Position numbers and translations under genes: made by a program. Shown here piece after piece: positions 18,072 to 26,553 of a DNA stretch of 64,000 bases. Source of the stretch: an uncultured Clostridia bacterium (GTDB lineage Bacteria > Bacillota > Clostridia > Oscillospirales > CAG-272); NCBI GenBank assembly GCA_944381115.1, contig CALWJV010000006.1, forward strand, positions 1 through 64,000. The letters are read 5' to 3'. Below the pieces are notes generated by a model. That model was given only the letters and a program-made list of their open reading frames with translations, did not search any database and was not told the DNA's origin. The stretch's first letter is position 1, and each line of letters opens with the position of its first letter.

Positions 18072-18968
18072 ATGTCTGAAAATAAAAAGGATTTTAAAGA
18101 TAATAATCAATATTTTTCTGAGGAAGATATTGTTTCCGCAGAAGAAACAACAAACAAAAATTCATCCCCGGAACAGACTACATTAAATAAAAATTCTGTG
18201 CCTGATACAGAAACAGAAAATTCAAATGACTTTTTGTCAGAAATAATTTTACCGACAACAGAATCCGATGTAACAGTCAAAAAAAACAAACTTACATTGT
18301 CAGATATATGGTTTTACTATAAATGGCACGTTCTTATAGTACTTTTTTTTGTAACGATCTTTACAGTACTGATCGTACAAACAGTTACAAAGGAAAAATT
18401 TGATGTACGTATGCTCTACGCAGGTCCTGTTATCTTAAGTGATGAGAATAAAACCGCAATAACAGACGCATTGAATCAAAATATTGACTCAGACTATAAC
18501 GGTGACGGCCAAAAAAATTCTGAACTTTTCGACCTCATACTTATGACTAATGAAGAAATTAAAGAAATGAACGATAAAGGCGTTGACCCTTATTTTTTAA
18601 ATCCTTCATTTGTAAATGATAACAGAGAAACACTTGCTGTAAATTCAATGGCAGGAGATTATGTAATATTTTTAATCGATGCTGATTATTATCAGAATCT
18701 CCACGACAACGGTGCTTTTGTGACACTTGACAGTATGGGAATCACAAACGGAACAAGGTACGACGACTGTGCACTGTATTTAAACTCCCTTGATTTCGCC
18801 AAATTTTATACTGCATTCCACATATTTCCCGATGATACTCTTATATGTGTAAAGCAACTTTCTTTGAACGCAAAAAATAAAGCGGCAATGCTTTGGGAGC
18901 AAAATAAAAAATATTTTAAAACCCTGACGGAAATAAAACTTCCAGAAGGATTTGTTCCGGCAAAATGA
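18072..18968 (+). CDS. Uncharacterised single-span membrane protein (298 residues)
   Basis: I recognise no family. The first 80 residues are acidic and low complexity, then one membrane span follows (about 96-116, HVLIVLFFVTIFTVLIV). The C-terminal 190 residues form a mixed domain, presumably extracytoplasmic. I chose the ATG at 18072 because ACGGAGAAATAAAA precedes it; an ATG 24 bases earlier lacks a site. The stop overlaps the next gene (ATGA), so it is very likely translationally linked to the SGNH-type hydrolase. Function unknown. Confidence 0.75.
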   Translation: MSENKKDFKDNNQYFSEEDIVSAEETTNKNSSPEQTTLNKNSVPDTETENSNDFLSEIILPTTESDVTVKKNKLTLSDIWFYYKWHVLIVLFFVTIFTVLIVQTVTKEKFDVRMLYAGPVILSDENKTAITDALNQNIDSDYNGDGQKNSELFDLILMTNEEIKEMNDKGVDPYFLNPSFVNDNRETLAVNSMAGDYVIFLIDADYYQNLHDNGAFVTLDSMGITNGTRYDDCALYLNSLDFAKFYTAFHIFPDDTLICVKQLSLNAKNKAAMLWEQNKKYFKTLTEIKLPEGFVPAK

Positions 18969-19678
18969 TAATATTAAAAATTTTTGAAAGAGACGGTAAA
19001 TATATGAAAAAAGCAATAGACGATAACACAGTAAGTTCAGAAAATCAGGTTACCAAAAACCAAAGTGTCTATACACTCGGTAAAAAAGATGCTGATGTAA
19101 AAATTGCAATCCTCGGAAATTCAATAACAAGACACGGACCCAAGCACGATATCGGATGGGATCATGATTTCGGAATGGCTGCAAGCGACATAGAACATGA
19201 TTATGTACACTTACTTTATAAAAAACTTTTAAAATACGGTATAAATTGTTTCATAGTGGTAAAGCAATTTGCTACATGGGAAAGAAATTTTACGTGTGTT
19301 CTAAACGATGATATATCGGAAATAAGAGATTATCAACCTGATATTATTGTTTTCAGACTTGGAGAAAACGTAAATAAGAGTGTAAACAAAGAAGTTTTTA
19401 AAGCTGAAACAGAAAAACTCCTTTATAACATCGGCAATGGAAAATCAAAACTGTTGCTTACAACCTGTTTTTGGCACCACGATGCAGTTGATGAAGTCAT
19501 ACGCGAAATTTGTTTCGAAAAAGGTCTTACACCAATTGAACTCGGTGACCTCGGCGAACTTCCGGAAATGAAAGCAATCGGATTGTTCGATCACAGCGGC
19601 GTTGCCGCTCATCCAGGCGACCTCGGTATGGAAAATATTGCAACGCGGATCTTTGAAGGACTAAAAAAACTCATTTAA
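18965..19678 (+). CDS. SGNH/GDSL-type hydrolase-like protein
   Basis: The 237-residue protein has an SGNH-style layout: nucleophile block AILGNSITRHGP (Ser in GNSIT rather than GDS), a central FRLGENVNKS resembling block III, and a C-terminal HPGDLGM that would supply Asp and His. This suggests an esterase or deacetylase, possibly acting on carbohydrate esters. No signal peptide is visible, so it appears cytoplasmic. The start overlaps the previous stop by four bases; a second ATG at 19004 would drop 13 residues and is also possible. Confidence 0.75.
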   Translation: MIILKIFERDGKYMKKAIDDNTVSSENQVTKNQSVYTLGKKDADVKIAILGNSITRHGPKHDIGWDHDFGMAASDIEHDYVHLLYKKLLKYGINCFIVVKQFATWERNFTCVLNDDISEIRDYQPDIIVFRLGENVNKSVNKEVFKAETEKLLYNIGNGKSKLLLTTCFWHHDAVDEVIREICFEKGLTPIELGDLGELPEMKAIGLFDHSGVAAHPGDLGMENIATRIFEGLKKLI

Positions 19679-19902
19679 GTTTATGTCGACAGTTAAGAAT
19701 CATGCGGATTTATTCAGACTACTTTGTATTTTATAAAACAACTTTATTTCTTGACTCAAAACAATAAACAGAAAGATCATTTTTTCACGTAAAATTTTTT
19801 GTTAGTAAATCTTCTTTATATTAATTAACTAAAGTCAATATCTTCAATATATGCAAATCTTTATGCAGAACATAAATTTTCAAATTATATTTTATTAATA
19901 AA
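19679..19902. other. AT-rich intergenic stretch, no gene seen
   Basis: Between the hydrolase stop and the terminator at 19903 I find no open frame, ribosome site, convincing promoter or RNA structure. Two genes converge here. Confidence 0.6.
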
Positions 19903-19945
19903 ATAAAAATCGGTTTGTTGTAATCAAATGCAAACCGATTTTTAT
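19903..19945. terminator. Bidirectional intrinsic terminator
   Basis: A perfect 15-bp inverted repeat (core AATCGGTTTG) with A and T flanks, between the convergent SGNH hydrolase and GldG-like genes. Confidence 0.92.
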
Positions 19946-19999
19946 TTTCAGTATTTTGATTTTTTTACTTCTTTACCAAGCCCCGTCCTTTAATATTAT

Positions 20000-21496
20000 T
20001 TAAATTTCACCTGTATTTCGCCTACGCATATTTACCTTGCAGATAACGGCAAATCCGATAAGTCCGATCGGTATTACACCGCAGAATAAAGTTGCAAATG
20101 TATACAAAAACCACTTTGGCACCTCTATACTTGCGGAAACAGGAATATTTGCCGGAATAGGATCTTTATATGTATTTTCTGTTAGCGTATTAATAAAATA
20201 AGTTAAAGTAAGCAAATTTCCGCCGTTGGTGTAAATTGTATATTCTTCGTAAAGTATGCTTGGGGAAGATATCCAGACGACACCTCCTCCTGCTTCATTA
20301 AATGCTGAAATTCCCGTATATCTTAATTTACGTGTATCCTTTTCTTGATCAAATTTGTAATCGGCTACATCATCTGTTGTATAACTTTCCGGAGATGTTG
20401 TTAAGATAGGCTTTATTGTAATCCCCTGCGGTACATTTTCCATAAGTGTTATGGCGGTGGTACCTGCAAGTAAAATAGTCCCTGCCTGATCTTCAAGAAT
20501 GTCTGCAAGTCCTTCATCAGTAACATCAGGTACTGTATACGCAGGAATTTTTTCATAATTGTAAAGTTCGTTATCTTCGCAAAGATATTTACCGTCACTT
20601 TCCAGCCCGTATTCATTTAAAAGATAATTCAAACCGGAATAGTCAATACCGTATGATGTAACTAAAAACAGTTTCCCGCCGTTTTTCATATATTCCGAAA
20701 GTTTATTTTTTTCTGTATCTGTTATATCAGAATTTGGAAAAAGAAGAAGAAGATCGGTATCCTGCGGAACTTCTATTCTATCTAAATTTATCCATGAAAT
20801 ATCTATACCGAAATTTCCGATAAGATTACTTACATCAAAGGAAGGGGCATCTTCTTCGTGTCCTACAACAACATATACTTTTTTCAAAGAGTCCGAAATA
20901 ACATATCTTATCGCAGAATTTACGCTTTCTTCGTATTCATAACCTGTAAACAAACCTTCGTATACGGCATATTTTTTCAGAAAATCTGTAAAACTTATAT
21001 CCGATATAGCACCTGACTCACGGTATGTTGCATAGATCTGAAAATTATAGTTATATGCATTATTATCGAAATAAAACAAATCATAGTAAGGGATAAATTT
21101 ATAGCGCTTTGAGGATTCAACAACTATACTGTTTGCCGGAGGAGTTGACCCGCAATATTCAAAAATTTTATCTGCATCTGCTAATGGATCAAGAAGTTTT
21201 AATTTTATATTTTTGTTTTTAAAACAGTATCTTTCCAAAAAAGTGCGTATTCCGTCATTTTCTTCTCCCGTCGGGGCAATAAGATATATTGTGATTGGTT
21301 CATTAATTTTAGAGATAAGATCTTCGGTTTCCGAAGACAGAGTATACATAGAATTTGCTGAAAGGTCAATTCTTGTAATTCCACTTGGTAAAAATTTTAC
21401 CCCGGCAAAAATAAGCAGTGCAACAAGGGTTGCCGAACAAATGACTATAAAAAAGGCAATTTTACTGCCTATTTTCTTTGATAATTTATCAAACAT
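20000..21496 (-). CDS. GldG-family ABC transporter auxiliary protein
   Basis: 498 residues. An N-terminal span (about 13-34) is followed by a large soluble region beginning with the GldG-like RIDLSANSMYTLSSET and containing a VYVVVGHEEDAP segment. A C-terminal span (about 462-488) and a short basic tail close the protein. In Bacteroidetes, GldG partners GldA and GldF for gliding; in other phyla the family (PF09822) accompanies ABC-2 exporters of unknown substrate. It is the third gene of an operon with an ABC-2 permease and a degenerate ATPase. Confidence 0.85.
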   Translation of the reverse strand: MFDKLSKKIGSKIAFFIVICSATLVALLIFAGVKFLPSGITRIDLSANSMYTLSSETEDLISKINEPITIYLIAPTGEENDGIRTFLERYCFKNKNIKLKLLDPLADADKIFEYCGSTPPANSIVVESSKRYKFIPYYDLFYFDNNAYNYNFQIYATYRESGAISDISFTDFLKKYAVYEGLFTGYEYEESVNSAIRYVISDSLKKVYVVVGHEEDAPSFDVSNLIGNFGIDISWINLDRIEVPQDTDLLLLFPNSDITDTEKNKLSEYMKNGGKLFLVTSYGIDYSGLNYLLNEYGLESDGKYLCEDNELYNYEKIPAYTVPDVTDEGLADILEDQAGTILLAGTTAITLMENVPQGITIKPILTTSPESYTTDDVADYKFDQEKDTRKLRYTGISAFNEAGGGVVWISSPSILYEEYTIYTNGGNLLTLTYFINTLTENTYKDPIPANIPVSASIEVPKWFLYTFATLFCGVIPIGLIGFAVICKVNMRRRNTGEI

Positions 21497-21513
21497 TTTC
21501 TTTTCCCCCTTTA

Positions 21514-22377
21514 TTACTCGTATTTTCGCCTTTTAAGTTGAAGCAACGAAAAAATCAGAAACAGTGCAGAATAAAGTATTAAATGTATGACTGCAGTAAT
21601 ATCAAGAGGCCCGTAAATTATTTTGTTAAGAGCCGTACACGGAGATATTATCTCAAGAAAAGTTGCAAAAGCAAACGCAAATGCCCCGGAAGTTACAAAA
21701 TAAAATAATATCAGAACCGCCTCAGCTATACAGAAAAAAAACAAAGCAACAAGCCCGGATCTTGTAAAAAAATATATCACTGACGATACGGCAAGCAATA
21801 TGGCTGTAAGCAAAAGAAGACTGCTGTTTTTTGAAAGTGGTATAATTCCGGAAAGAATTGCTAAAAAATATATTAAAATTACCGTAATGTAGGATGCAAT
21901 ATAAGAATATTTTTTCTTTTTTGCTGTAACAGATATGAAAATGCAAAGGCTCATAACGGATATTCCGAACAACAGATATCCGCCGAGAGAAGCAAATGAT
22001 GATGAAAAATTAACAACACCGAAAAATCCAAAAATAAACGGCATTAAAAATAAAAAAATATAAGGAATAAAAAATACGGTAAAAGCAGCAAGGGCTTTTC
22101 CGAAAACAAGTGCTGTAATCGGTATTCCCAAAGACATTTCAGTACGCTCAAAGCCACTTTCTTTGTCAGCAGAAAACAATTCTGACATTAAAATCGGAAG
22201 GGCAACCAATAACACTATTTCAATAAATTCAACTGAATATTCTATTATTGAATACCCCGTATTGAAATTGATATATGTAAGAATTGCTCCCTGTGCCAAA
22301 AACATTATTGCAAGGAAAACATATGTTTTAAAACTTCGCATAAGCGTTTTAAGCGTCAATAAATAGACAGATTTCAT
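21514..22377 (-). CDS. ABC-2 type permease, GldF-like
   Basis: A 287-residue membrane protein with six to seven spans. The N-terminal half carries the ABC-2 layout, including a cytoplasmic ELFSADKESGFERTEMSLGI segment of the kind common in GldF/NosY-type permeases. The gap to the GldG-like gene is 17 bases, so translation is probably coupled. Substrate unknown. Confidence 0.82.
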   Translation of the reverse strand: MKSVYLLTLKTLMRSFKTYVFLAIMFLAQGAILTYINFNTGYSIIEYSVEFIEIVLLVALPILMSELFSADKESGFERTEMSLGIPITALVFGKALAAFTVFFIPYIFLFLMPFIFGFFGVVNFSSSFASLGGYLLFGISVMSLCIFISVTAKKKKYSYIASYITVILIYFLAILSGIIPLSKNSSLLLLTAILLAVSSVIYFFTRSGLVALFFFCIAEAVLILFYFVTSGAFAFAFATFLEIISPCTALNKIIYGPLDITAVIHLILYSALFLIFSLLQLKRRKYE

Positions 22378-22444
22378 TCAAATGATCCTTTCTCCCCATC
22401 TTTAAAATAATTTATGCGCATCTTTTATCTTTTATTTTATAATT

Positions 22445-23473
22445 TTATTCATCTTCAGAGAAATCAAACGTGTCTTCTGCTTTTATACTTTCTTCAATTT
22501 CTGTATCTTCTTTTTCGGTTTCGTTATCATCATCATGATTGAAAGATATAAGAGACTTTGTTATTTTGGTAATTTTACTTGGTTTATTTTCTTCATATTC
22601 ACTTCTCTTTGCTTTGTCCTTTTCTGTAAGTTCACCGATTATATTAAGAAGGGCTTCTTTGTCAGACCTAAGTTCAAGCAAAGGAAGTTTTGCTTTTGTA
22701 AGTTGTTTTTTTATTTTGTTTCTCGTTTCGGCTGCTTTAAACATAGCAATCTTTTTTACATTAACGCAATAAATATTTTCTCTGACAGTTTCAGTTATTT
22801 CCGGATTAAATCTGCTTAATGCAGCATTTATCGACTCTTTTTCACCTCTAATTAAACAAATAATATCTGTTTCATGAATATCAGTACTGAAAAGCGTTTT
22901 CGTATCCCCGAAATATATTTGATTTCCCGCAGACATAACCAGGAGTTTATTGCTTATTTCTTTGCATTCAAAAACTGATGACGAAGAAAAAATTACCGGC
23001 ACATCTTCTGAAACTGATTTAATTAGAAATTTTAAATCTCCGTATTCATCGTAACTGAGGTTATAGTATGGATCTTCTGAAATTATCAAGTCCGGGTCCC
23101 CTATAAGGGATGATGCTATGCAAAGTGTAAATCTTTCAAAATTTGAAAGAAATTCAATTCTTTTTTCAGAAAAAGACTCTATAATATCTGAAATTTTTTC
23201 TGAAAGTTCTTTTACTTTTTTTATACCTTGTATAAAATCAATATATTCTTTTGCTGTAATTGCCAAAGGAAGAGGGCTGCCTTTAGGAAGGTACGATACT
23301 TTTTTTATTCCCTTCACTTCTCCTCCGTCAGCAAATTTTATACCTGCTAATGTCTCTAACAGTGCAGCACTCCTTTCGGGTTTTTTTGAAAGTATGCATA
23401 AAACTCCGTTATCAAATGCAAAAGAAATATTTTTAAAAAAATCCGTTTTAAATAAATCGACAGTTTTAATCAT
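22445..23473 (-). CDS. Degenerate GldA-like ABC ATPase domain protein (probable pseudo-ATPase)
   Basis: About 342 residues, starting at the ATG at 23473 behind GAGGT; a TTG 21 bases upstream is less likely. The overall ABC layout is kept, and YLPKGSPLPLAITAKEYI matches the GldA Q-loop region. The key residues are gone. The Walker A GK[ST] reads RSA (about 34-36). The signature LSGGQ reads LSNFE. Walker B and the catalytic Glu read IISEDP instead of ILDEP. The switch His is Ser (FSSSSVFE). The last 100 residues are charged and acidic. ATP hydrolysis is doubtful. The frame is intact and long, so it is not an obvious pseudogene. Confidence 0.75.
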   Translation of the reverse strand: MIKTVDLFKTDFFKNISFAFDNGVLCILSKKPERSAALLETLAGIKFADGGEVKGIKKVSYLPKGSPLPLAITAKEYIDFIQGIKKVKELSEKISDIIESFSEKRIEFLSNFERFTLCIASSLIGDPDLIISEDPYYNLSYDEYGDLKFLIKSVSEDVPVIFSSSSVFECKEISNKLLVMSAGNQIYFGDTKTLFSTDIHETDIICLIRGEKESINAALSRFNPEITETVRENIYCVNVKKIAMFKAAETRNKIKKQLTKAKLPLLELRSDKEALLNIIGELTEKDKAKRSEYEENKPSKITKITKSLISFNHDDDNETEKEDTEIEESIKAEDTFDFSEDE

Positions 23474-23605
23474 TTTTACCTCATTACAATTCAAATTCGT
23501 AGCCTTAAATTTGTAATCAACTCTTAATATTTTATACCCTCAATGTGAAAAGCATATGATAAATATGGAAACCTTTAGTTAATTTAAAAAAAACTGCAAA
23601 ACCCC

Positions 23606-23634
23606 TTGATATTTTTGGGAATTTATGTTAAACT
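23606..23634 (+). promoter_or_regulatory. Promoter for pgk-tpiA
   Basis: TTGATA (23606-23611), a 17-base spacer and a weak TAAACT (23629-23634). Spacing is ideal and the -10 is imperfect. Confidence 0.5.
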
Positions 23635-23652
23635 TATGTATGAATAGTATAT

Positions 23653-23701
23653 CGGCGTATATTGTTAAATTTACACATGCATGTTTTACATGTATATGCC
23701 G
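23653..23701 (+). promoter_or_regulatory. Stem-loop in the pgk leader
   Basis: CGGCGTATA (23653-23661) pairs with TATATGCCG (23693-23701), one G-U pair, enclosing an ACATG-rich loop. It ends about ten bases before the pgk ribosome site AAAGGAA. It could stabilise the transcript or influence initiation. No known leader family is recognised. Confidence 0.4.
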
Positions 23702-23726
23702 TTAAAAAAGAAAGGAATTTTTACCT

Positions 23727-25031
23727 ATGATGTATAACAAAAAAACTATAGAAGACATTGAAGTTTCAGGAAAGAAAGTCCTCGTACGTTGCGACTTTAA
23801 CGTACCGCTTAAAGACGGAGTGATCACAGATGACAAAAGAATCGTCGGTGCCATTCCTACCATCAAATATCTTGTTGATAATGGCGCTGCCGTTATTCTT
23901 TGTTCTCATATGGGTCGTCCTCATAATATCTTTAACGAAAAACTAAAACTTGATAAAAAAGAAATAAAGAAGATAGATGCTCTTCCGGAAGAAGAAAGAG
24001 AAGCTGCCACAGCAGCCGCTCTTGAAAAGGCCAAAGGAGATATTAAAAAACTTTCTTTGGCTCCTGTTGCAAAAAGAATTTCCGAACTCCTCGGCAAAGA
24101 AGTTATCATGGCTAAAGATGTAGTCGGAGAAGATGCAACAGCTAAGGCCGCCGCCCTTAAACCAGGAGAAATCATGCTTCTTGAAAATGTCCGTTTCCAC
24201 GAAGAAGAGGAAAAGAACGATGAGGCTTTTGCAAAAAAACTCGGTTCTATGGCTGATATATACGTAAATGACGCATTTGGTACTGCCCACAGAGCACATG
24301 CATCTACAGCAGGTGTTGCACAATTCTGCCCCGAAATTCCTGCTGTTTGCGGATACCTCATTCAAAAAGAAATCACTATAATGGGAAATGCTCTTTCAAA
24401 TCCTAAACGCCCGTTCGTTGCTATACTTGGTGGAGCAAAAGTTTCCGATAAAATCGGTGTTATCAACAATCTTATTGATAAAGTTGACACCCTTATTATC
24501 GGAGGCGGAATGGCTTATACTTTTTTAAAGGCTCTTGGCAATAGTATCGGAACATCTCTTTGTGAAGAGGATAAGCTTGAACTGGCTAAGTCACTTATTG
24601 ATAAAGCACATGAAAAAGGCATAAACTTTATGCTCCCTGTTGATAACATTATTGCACACAGCTATGCCGAAGATGCTGTTTGCATGAGAATTTACTCTGA
24701 CTCCATTCCTGATGGCTGGATGGGACTTGATATCGGAAGTACAACTGCAGAACTTTACGCAAAAACTCTTTCAGACGCTGGAACTGTTGTATGGAACGGA
24801 CCAATGGGTGTTTCAGAATGGGAAAACTTCGCAAATGGAACACGTTGCGTTGCCAAGGCGCTTGCAGAGTGTAAAGGAATAACAATTATAGGAGGCGGTG
24901 ATTCCGCGGCTGCTGTTGAAACTCTCGGATTTGCAGACAAAATGACTCACGTTTCCACAGGCGGAGGTGCCTCCCTCGAATTTCTTGAAGGTCTTGAACT
25001 TCCCGGCATAGCATGCCTTAACGATAAATAA
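23727..25031 (+). CDS. pgk: Phosphoglycerate kinase with an internal insertion
   Basis: Makes ATP from 1,3-bisphosphoglycerate in glycolysis (cytoplasm). Motifs are complete: [11 protein letters not shown] (about 18-28), SHMGRP (60-65), [17 protein letters not shown], and the C-terminal [10 protein letters not shown] and [13 protein letters not shown]. At 434 residues it exceeds the usual length of about 395. A charged, helix-prone insertion of roughly 40 residues (about 67-108) sits between SHMGRP and LAPVAKR. tpiA follows after 64 bases and an HPr-like gene after that. Confidence 0.97.
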   Translation: MMYNKKTIEDIEVSGKKVLVRCDFNVPLKDGVITDDKRIVGAIPTIKYLVDNGAAVILCSHMGRPHNIFNEKLKLDKKEIKKIDALPEEEREAATAAALEKAKGDIKKLSLAPVAKRISELLGKEVIMAKDVVGEDATAKAAALKPGEIMLLENVRFHEEEEKNDEAFAKKLGSMADIYVNDAFGTAHRAHASTAGVAQFCPEIPAVCGYLIQKEITIMGNALSNPKRPFVAILGGAKVSDKIGVINNLIDKVDTLIIGGGMAYTFLKALGNSIGTSLCEEDKLELAKSLIDKAHEKGINFMLPVDNIIAHSYAEDAVCMRIYSDSIPDGWMGLDIGSTTAELYAKTLSDAGTVVWNGPMGVSEWENFANGTRCVAKALAECKGITIIGGGDSAAAVETLGFADKMTHVSTGGGASLEFLEGLELPGIACLNDK

Positions 25032-25095
25032 TCACAATTTTTAACTATTAATAATATGTTGTCACAAATAATAACTATAAAGGATATAATTAAAT

Positions 25096-25863
25096 ATGGA
25101 TAAGGCTAAAAGACCCGTTGTTATAGCGGGAAACTGGAAAATGAATAAAACTCCTGCTGAAGCAAAAACGCTTATTGAAGAACTCAAACCAATGGTATCA
25201 GGTAAAAAAGGATGTGACATTGTTCTTTGCGTTCCGTATGTAGATATTTCCGTGGCAGTTGAGTCTACCAAAGGAACTAACATTAAAATCGGTGCTGAAA
25301 ACGTACATTTTGCCGAAAGCGGTGCTTATACAGGTGAAATATCCTCAAAAATGCTAAAAGAATGCGGTGTTGAATATGTTATAATCGGACACTCAGAGCG
25401 CCGTCAGTACTTTGCCGAAACCGACGAAACCGTTAATCTTCGTACAAAGGCTGCTCTTGCAGAAGGACTGAAAGTTATCCTCTGTGTTGGAGAAGTTAAA
25501 GAGCAAAGACTTTCTGGTATAACCGATGAAATAGTTTCAATACAAACAAAACTTGATCTTGCAGGTGTGAATGCTGATGACATGAAGAACGTTATAATTG
25601 CTTATGAACCCGTATGGGCAATCGGAACAGGGCTTACGGCAACTCCGGAGCAAGCAGACGAAACATGCGGTGTAATAAGATCAACTCTTGCAAAACTTTA
25701 CGGCGAAAACATCGCTGAGTCAACCGTTATACAGTATGGCGGCTCTATGAATGCAAAAAATGCCGCAGAACTTCTCGCAAAGAAAAACGTTGACGGAGGA
25801 CTTATCGGTGGTGCTTCTCTTAAGGCTCCCGACTTCACTGTAATTGTTGAAGCCGCTCAATAA
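25096..25863 (+). CDS. tpiA: Triose-phosphate isomerase
   Basis: A 255-residue TIM barrel that interconverts dihydroxyacetone phosphate and glyceraldehyde 3-phosphate. Catalytic residues are in place: Asn13 and Lys15 in GNWKMNK, His99 in IIGHSERR, Glu171 in AYEPVWAIGTG, and the phosphate loop YGGSMNAKNA. It lies downstream of pgk in a glycolytic operon. AAAGGAT precedes the ATG. Confidence 0.98.
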   Translation: MDKAKRPVVIAGNWKMNKTPAEAKTLIEELKPMVSGKKGCDIVLCVPYVDISVAVESTKGTNIKIGAENVHFAESGAYTGEISSKMLKECGVEYVIIGHSERRQYFAETDETVNLRTKAALAEGLKVILCVGEVKEQRLSGITDEIVSIQTKLDLAGVNADDMKNVIIAYEPVWAIGTGLTATPEQADETCGVIRSTLAKLYGENIAESTVIQYGGSMNAKNAAELLAKKNVDGGLIGGASLKAPDFTVIVEAAQ

Positions 25864-25892
25864 TTTAATTTTTACTTAAGGAGAGAAAAAAT

Positions 25893-26111
25893 ATGAAAGC
25901 ACGTATAGAACTCAACACAATGACTGATGTTACGGACTTCGTTGCAATAGTATCCGCTGTTCCCGGTCAGGTATACCTTTCTGACGGTAAACATCAGCAG
26001 ATCTGCGCAAAATCTCAACTCGGTGCCATTCTTGCAAAAATGGAGTGGGATGAAATATACTGTATTTCCGACGAAGATATAAGTGGAAGCATTGTTCGTT
26101 TCATAGTTTAA
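25893..26111 (+). CDS. HPr-like small protein lacking the active-site histidine
   Basis: This 72-residue protein looks like the PTS carrier HPr in length and in the segment VYLSDGKHQQICAKSQLG (about 27-44). That segment aligns with the HPr region leading to regulatory Ser46; the Ser lies at about residue 41. The catalytic His15 loop is absent (TDVTDF instead), so it should not carry phosphate for sugar uptake. A regulatory role is possible but unproven. It lies 29 bases after tpiA behind AAGGAGAG and is probably in the same operon. Two terminators follow. Confidence 0.65.
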   Translation: MKARIELNTMTDVTDFVAIVSAVPGQVYLSDGKHQQICAKSQLGAILAKMEWDEIYCISDEDISGSIVRFIV

Positions 26112-26126
26112 CGTTTCATAGTTTAA
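26097..26126 (+). repeat. 15-bp perfect tandem duplication across a stop codon
   Basis: The unit CGTTTCATAGTTTAA occurs at 26097-26111 and again at 26112-26126. The first copy ends in the stop codon of the HPr-like gene. If the stop were bypassed the frame would continue identically into the second copy. Confidence 0.9.
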
Positions 26127-26171
26127 TTTAAATAATTTAAAAATATAATTTGTAAACCGCTCCTGCCATTT

Positions 26172-26213
26172 AAATGTAACAGAGGAAAATCACTGTCACA
26201 TTTATAATTTTTT
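26172..26213 (+). terminator. Intrinsic terminator of the pgk-tpiA operon
   Basis: AAATGTAACAG (26172-26182) pairs with CTGTCACATTT (26193-26203) with a single mismatch, followed by ATAATTTTTT. Confidence 0.75.
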
Positions 26214-26373
26214 AAAAAATGTCTGATGATTAATTTACGGATAGATAATCAGGCGGTTATATTATTCAACGGCTACTTGTCGTCGGGGGTCAGTGGCTTA
26301 ATAAATTTTTCAGGCAAATCTTTACTGCTCTATAAAATAGTTTAAAACTTTGCAAAAAGACAAAATTAAAGTA
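26214..26373 (+). other. Intergenic stretch between two terminators, possible small RNA
   Basis: No open frame of note. The segment includes a GC-richer patch (around 26272-26302, GGCTACTTGTCGTCGGGGG) that stands out in AT-rich surroundings, and a second terminator follows. I recognise no RNA family and no clear promoter. Confidence 0.3.
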
Positions 26374-26415
26374 AAAGGGTATGTTTTAAAAACAGAAACA
26401 TACTCTTTTTTTGTA
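26374..26415 (+). terminator. Intrinsic terminator
   Basis: GGGTATGTTT pairs with AAACATACTC (allowing G-U) and is followed by T7. It is a second terminator downstream of the HPr-like gene and upstream of the next promoter. Confidence 0.8.
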
Positions 26416-26471
26416 TAATTTTATATCGACTGAATTACCTGTTTTTTTTTATCCGTACTTGTCAAAAACAC

Positions 26472-26500
26472 TTGACTTTAAATATAATTTAGTGTATAAT
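26472..26500 (+). promoter_or_regulatory. Sigma-A promoter for the membrane-protein gene at 26554
   Basis: TTGACT (26472-26477), a 17-base spacer and TATAAT (26495-26500). Confidence 0.75.
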
Positions 26501-26553
26501 GTAATTAATATACAAATTTTTGTTTAACCAATAAATATACAAAGGAGAGTAAA

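Noticed and set aside
22445..23473. Pseudogene call for the degenerate ABC ATPase
   Set aside because: The frame is full length without stops or frameshifts, has a good ribosome site and sits in an intact operon. I report it as a probable pseudo-ATPase instead.
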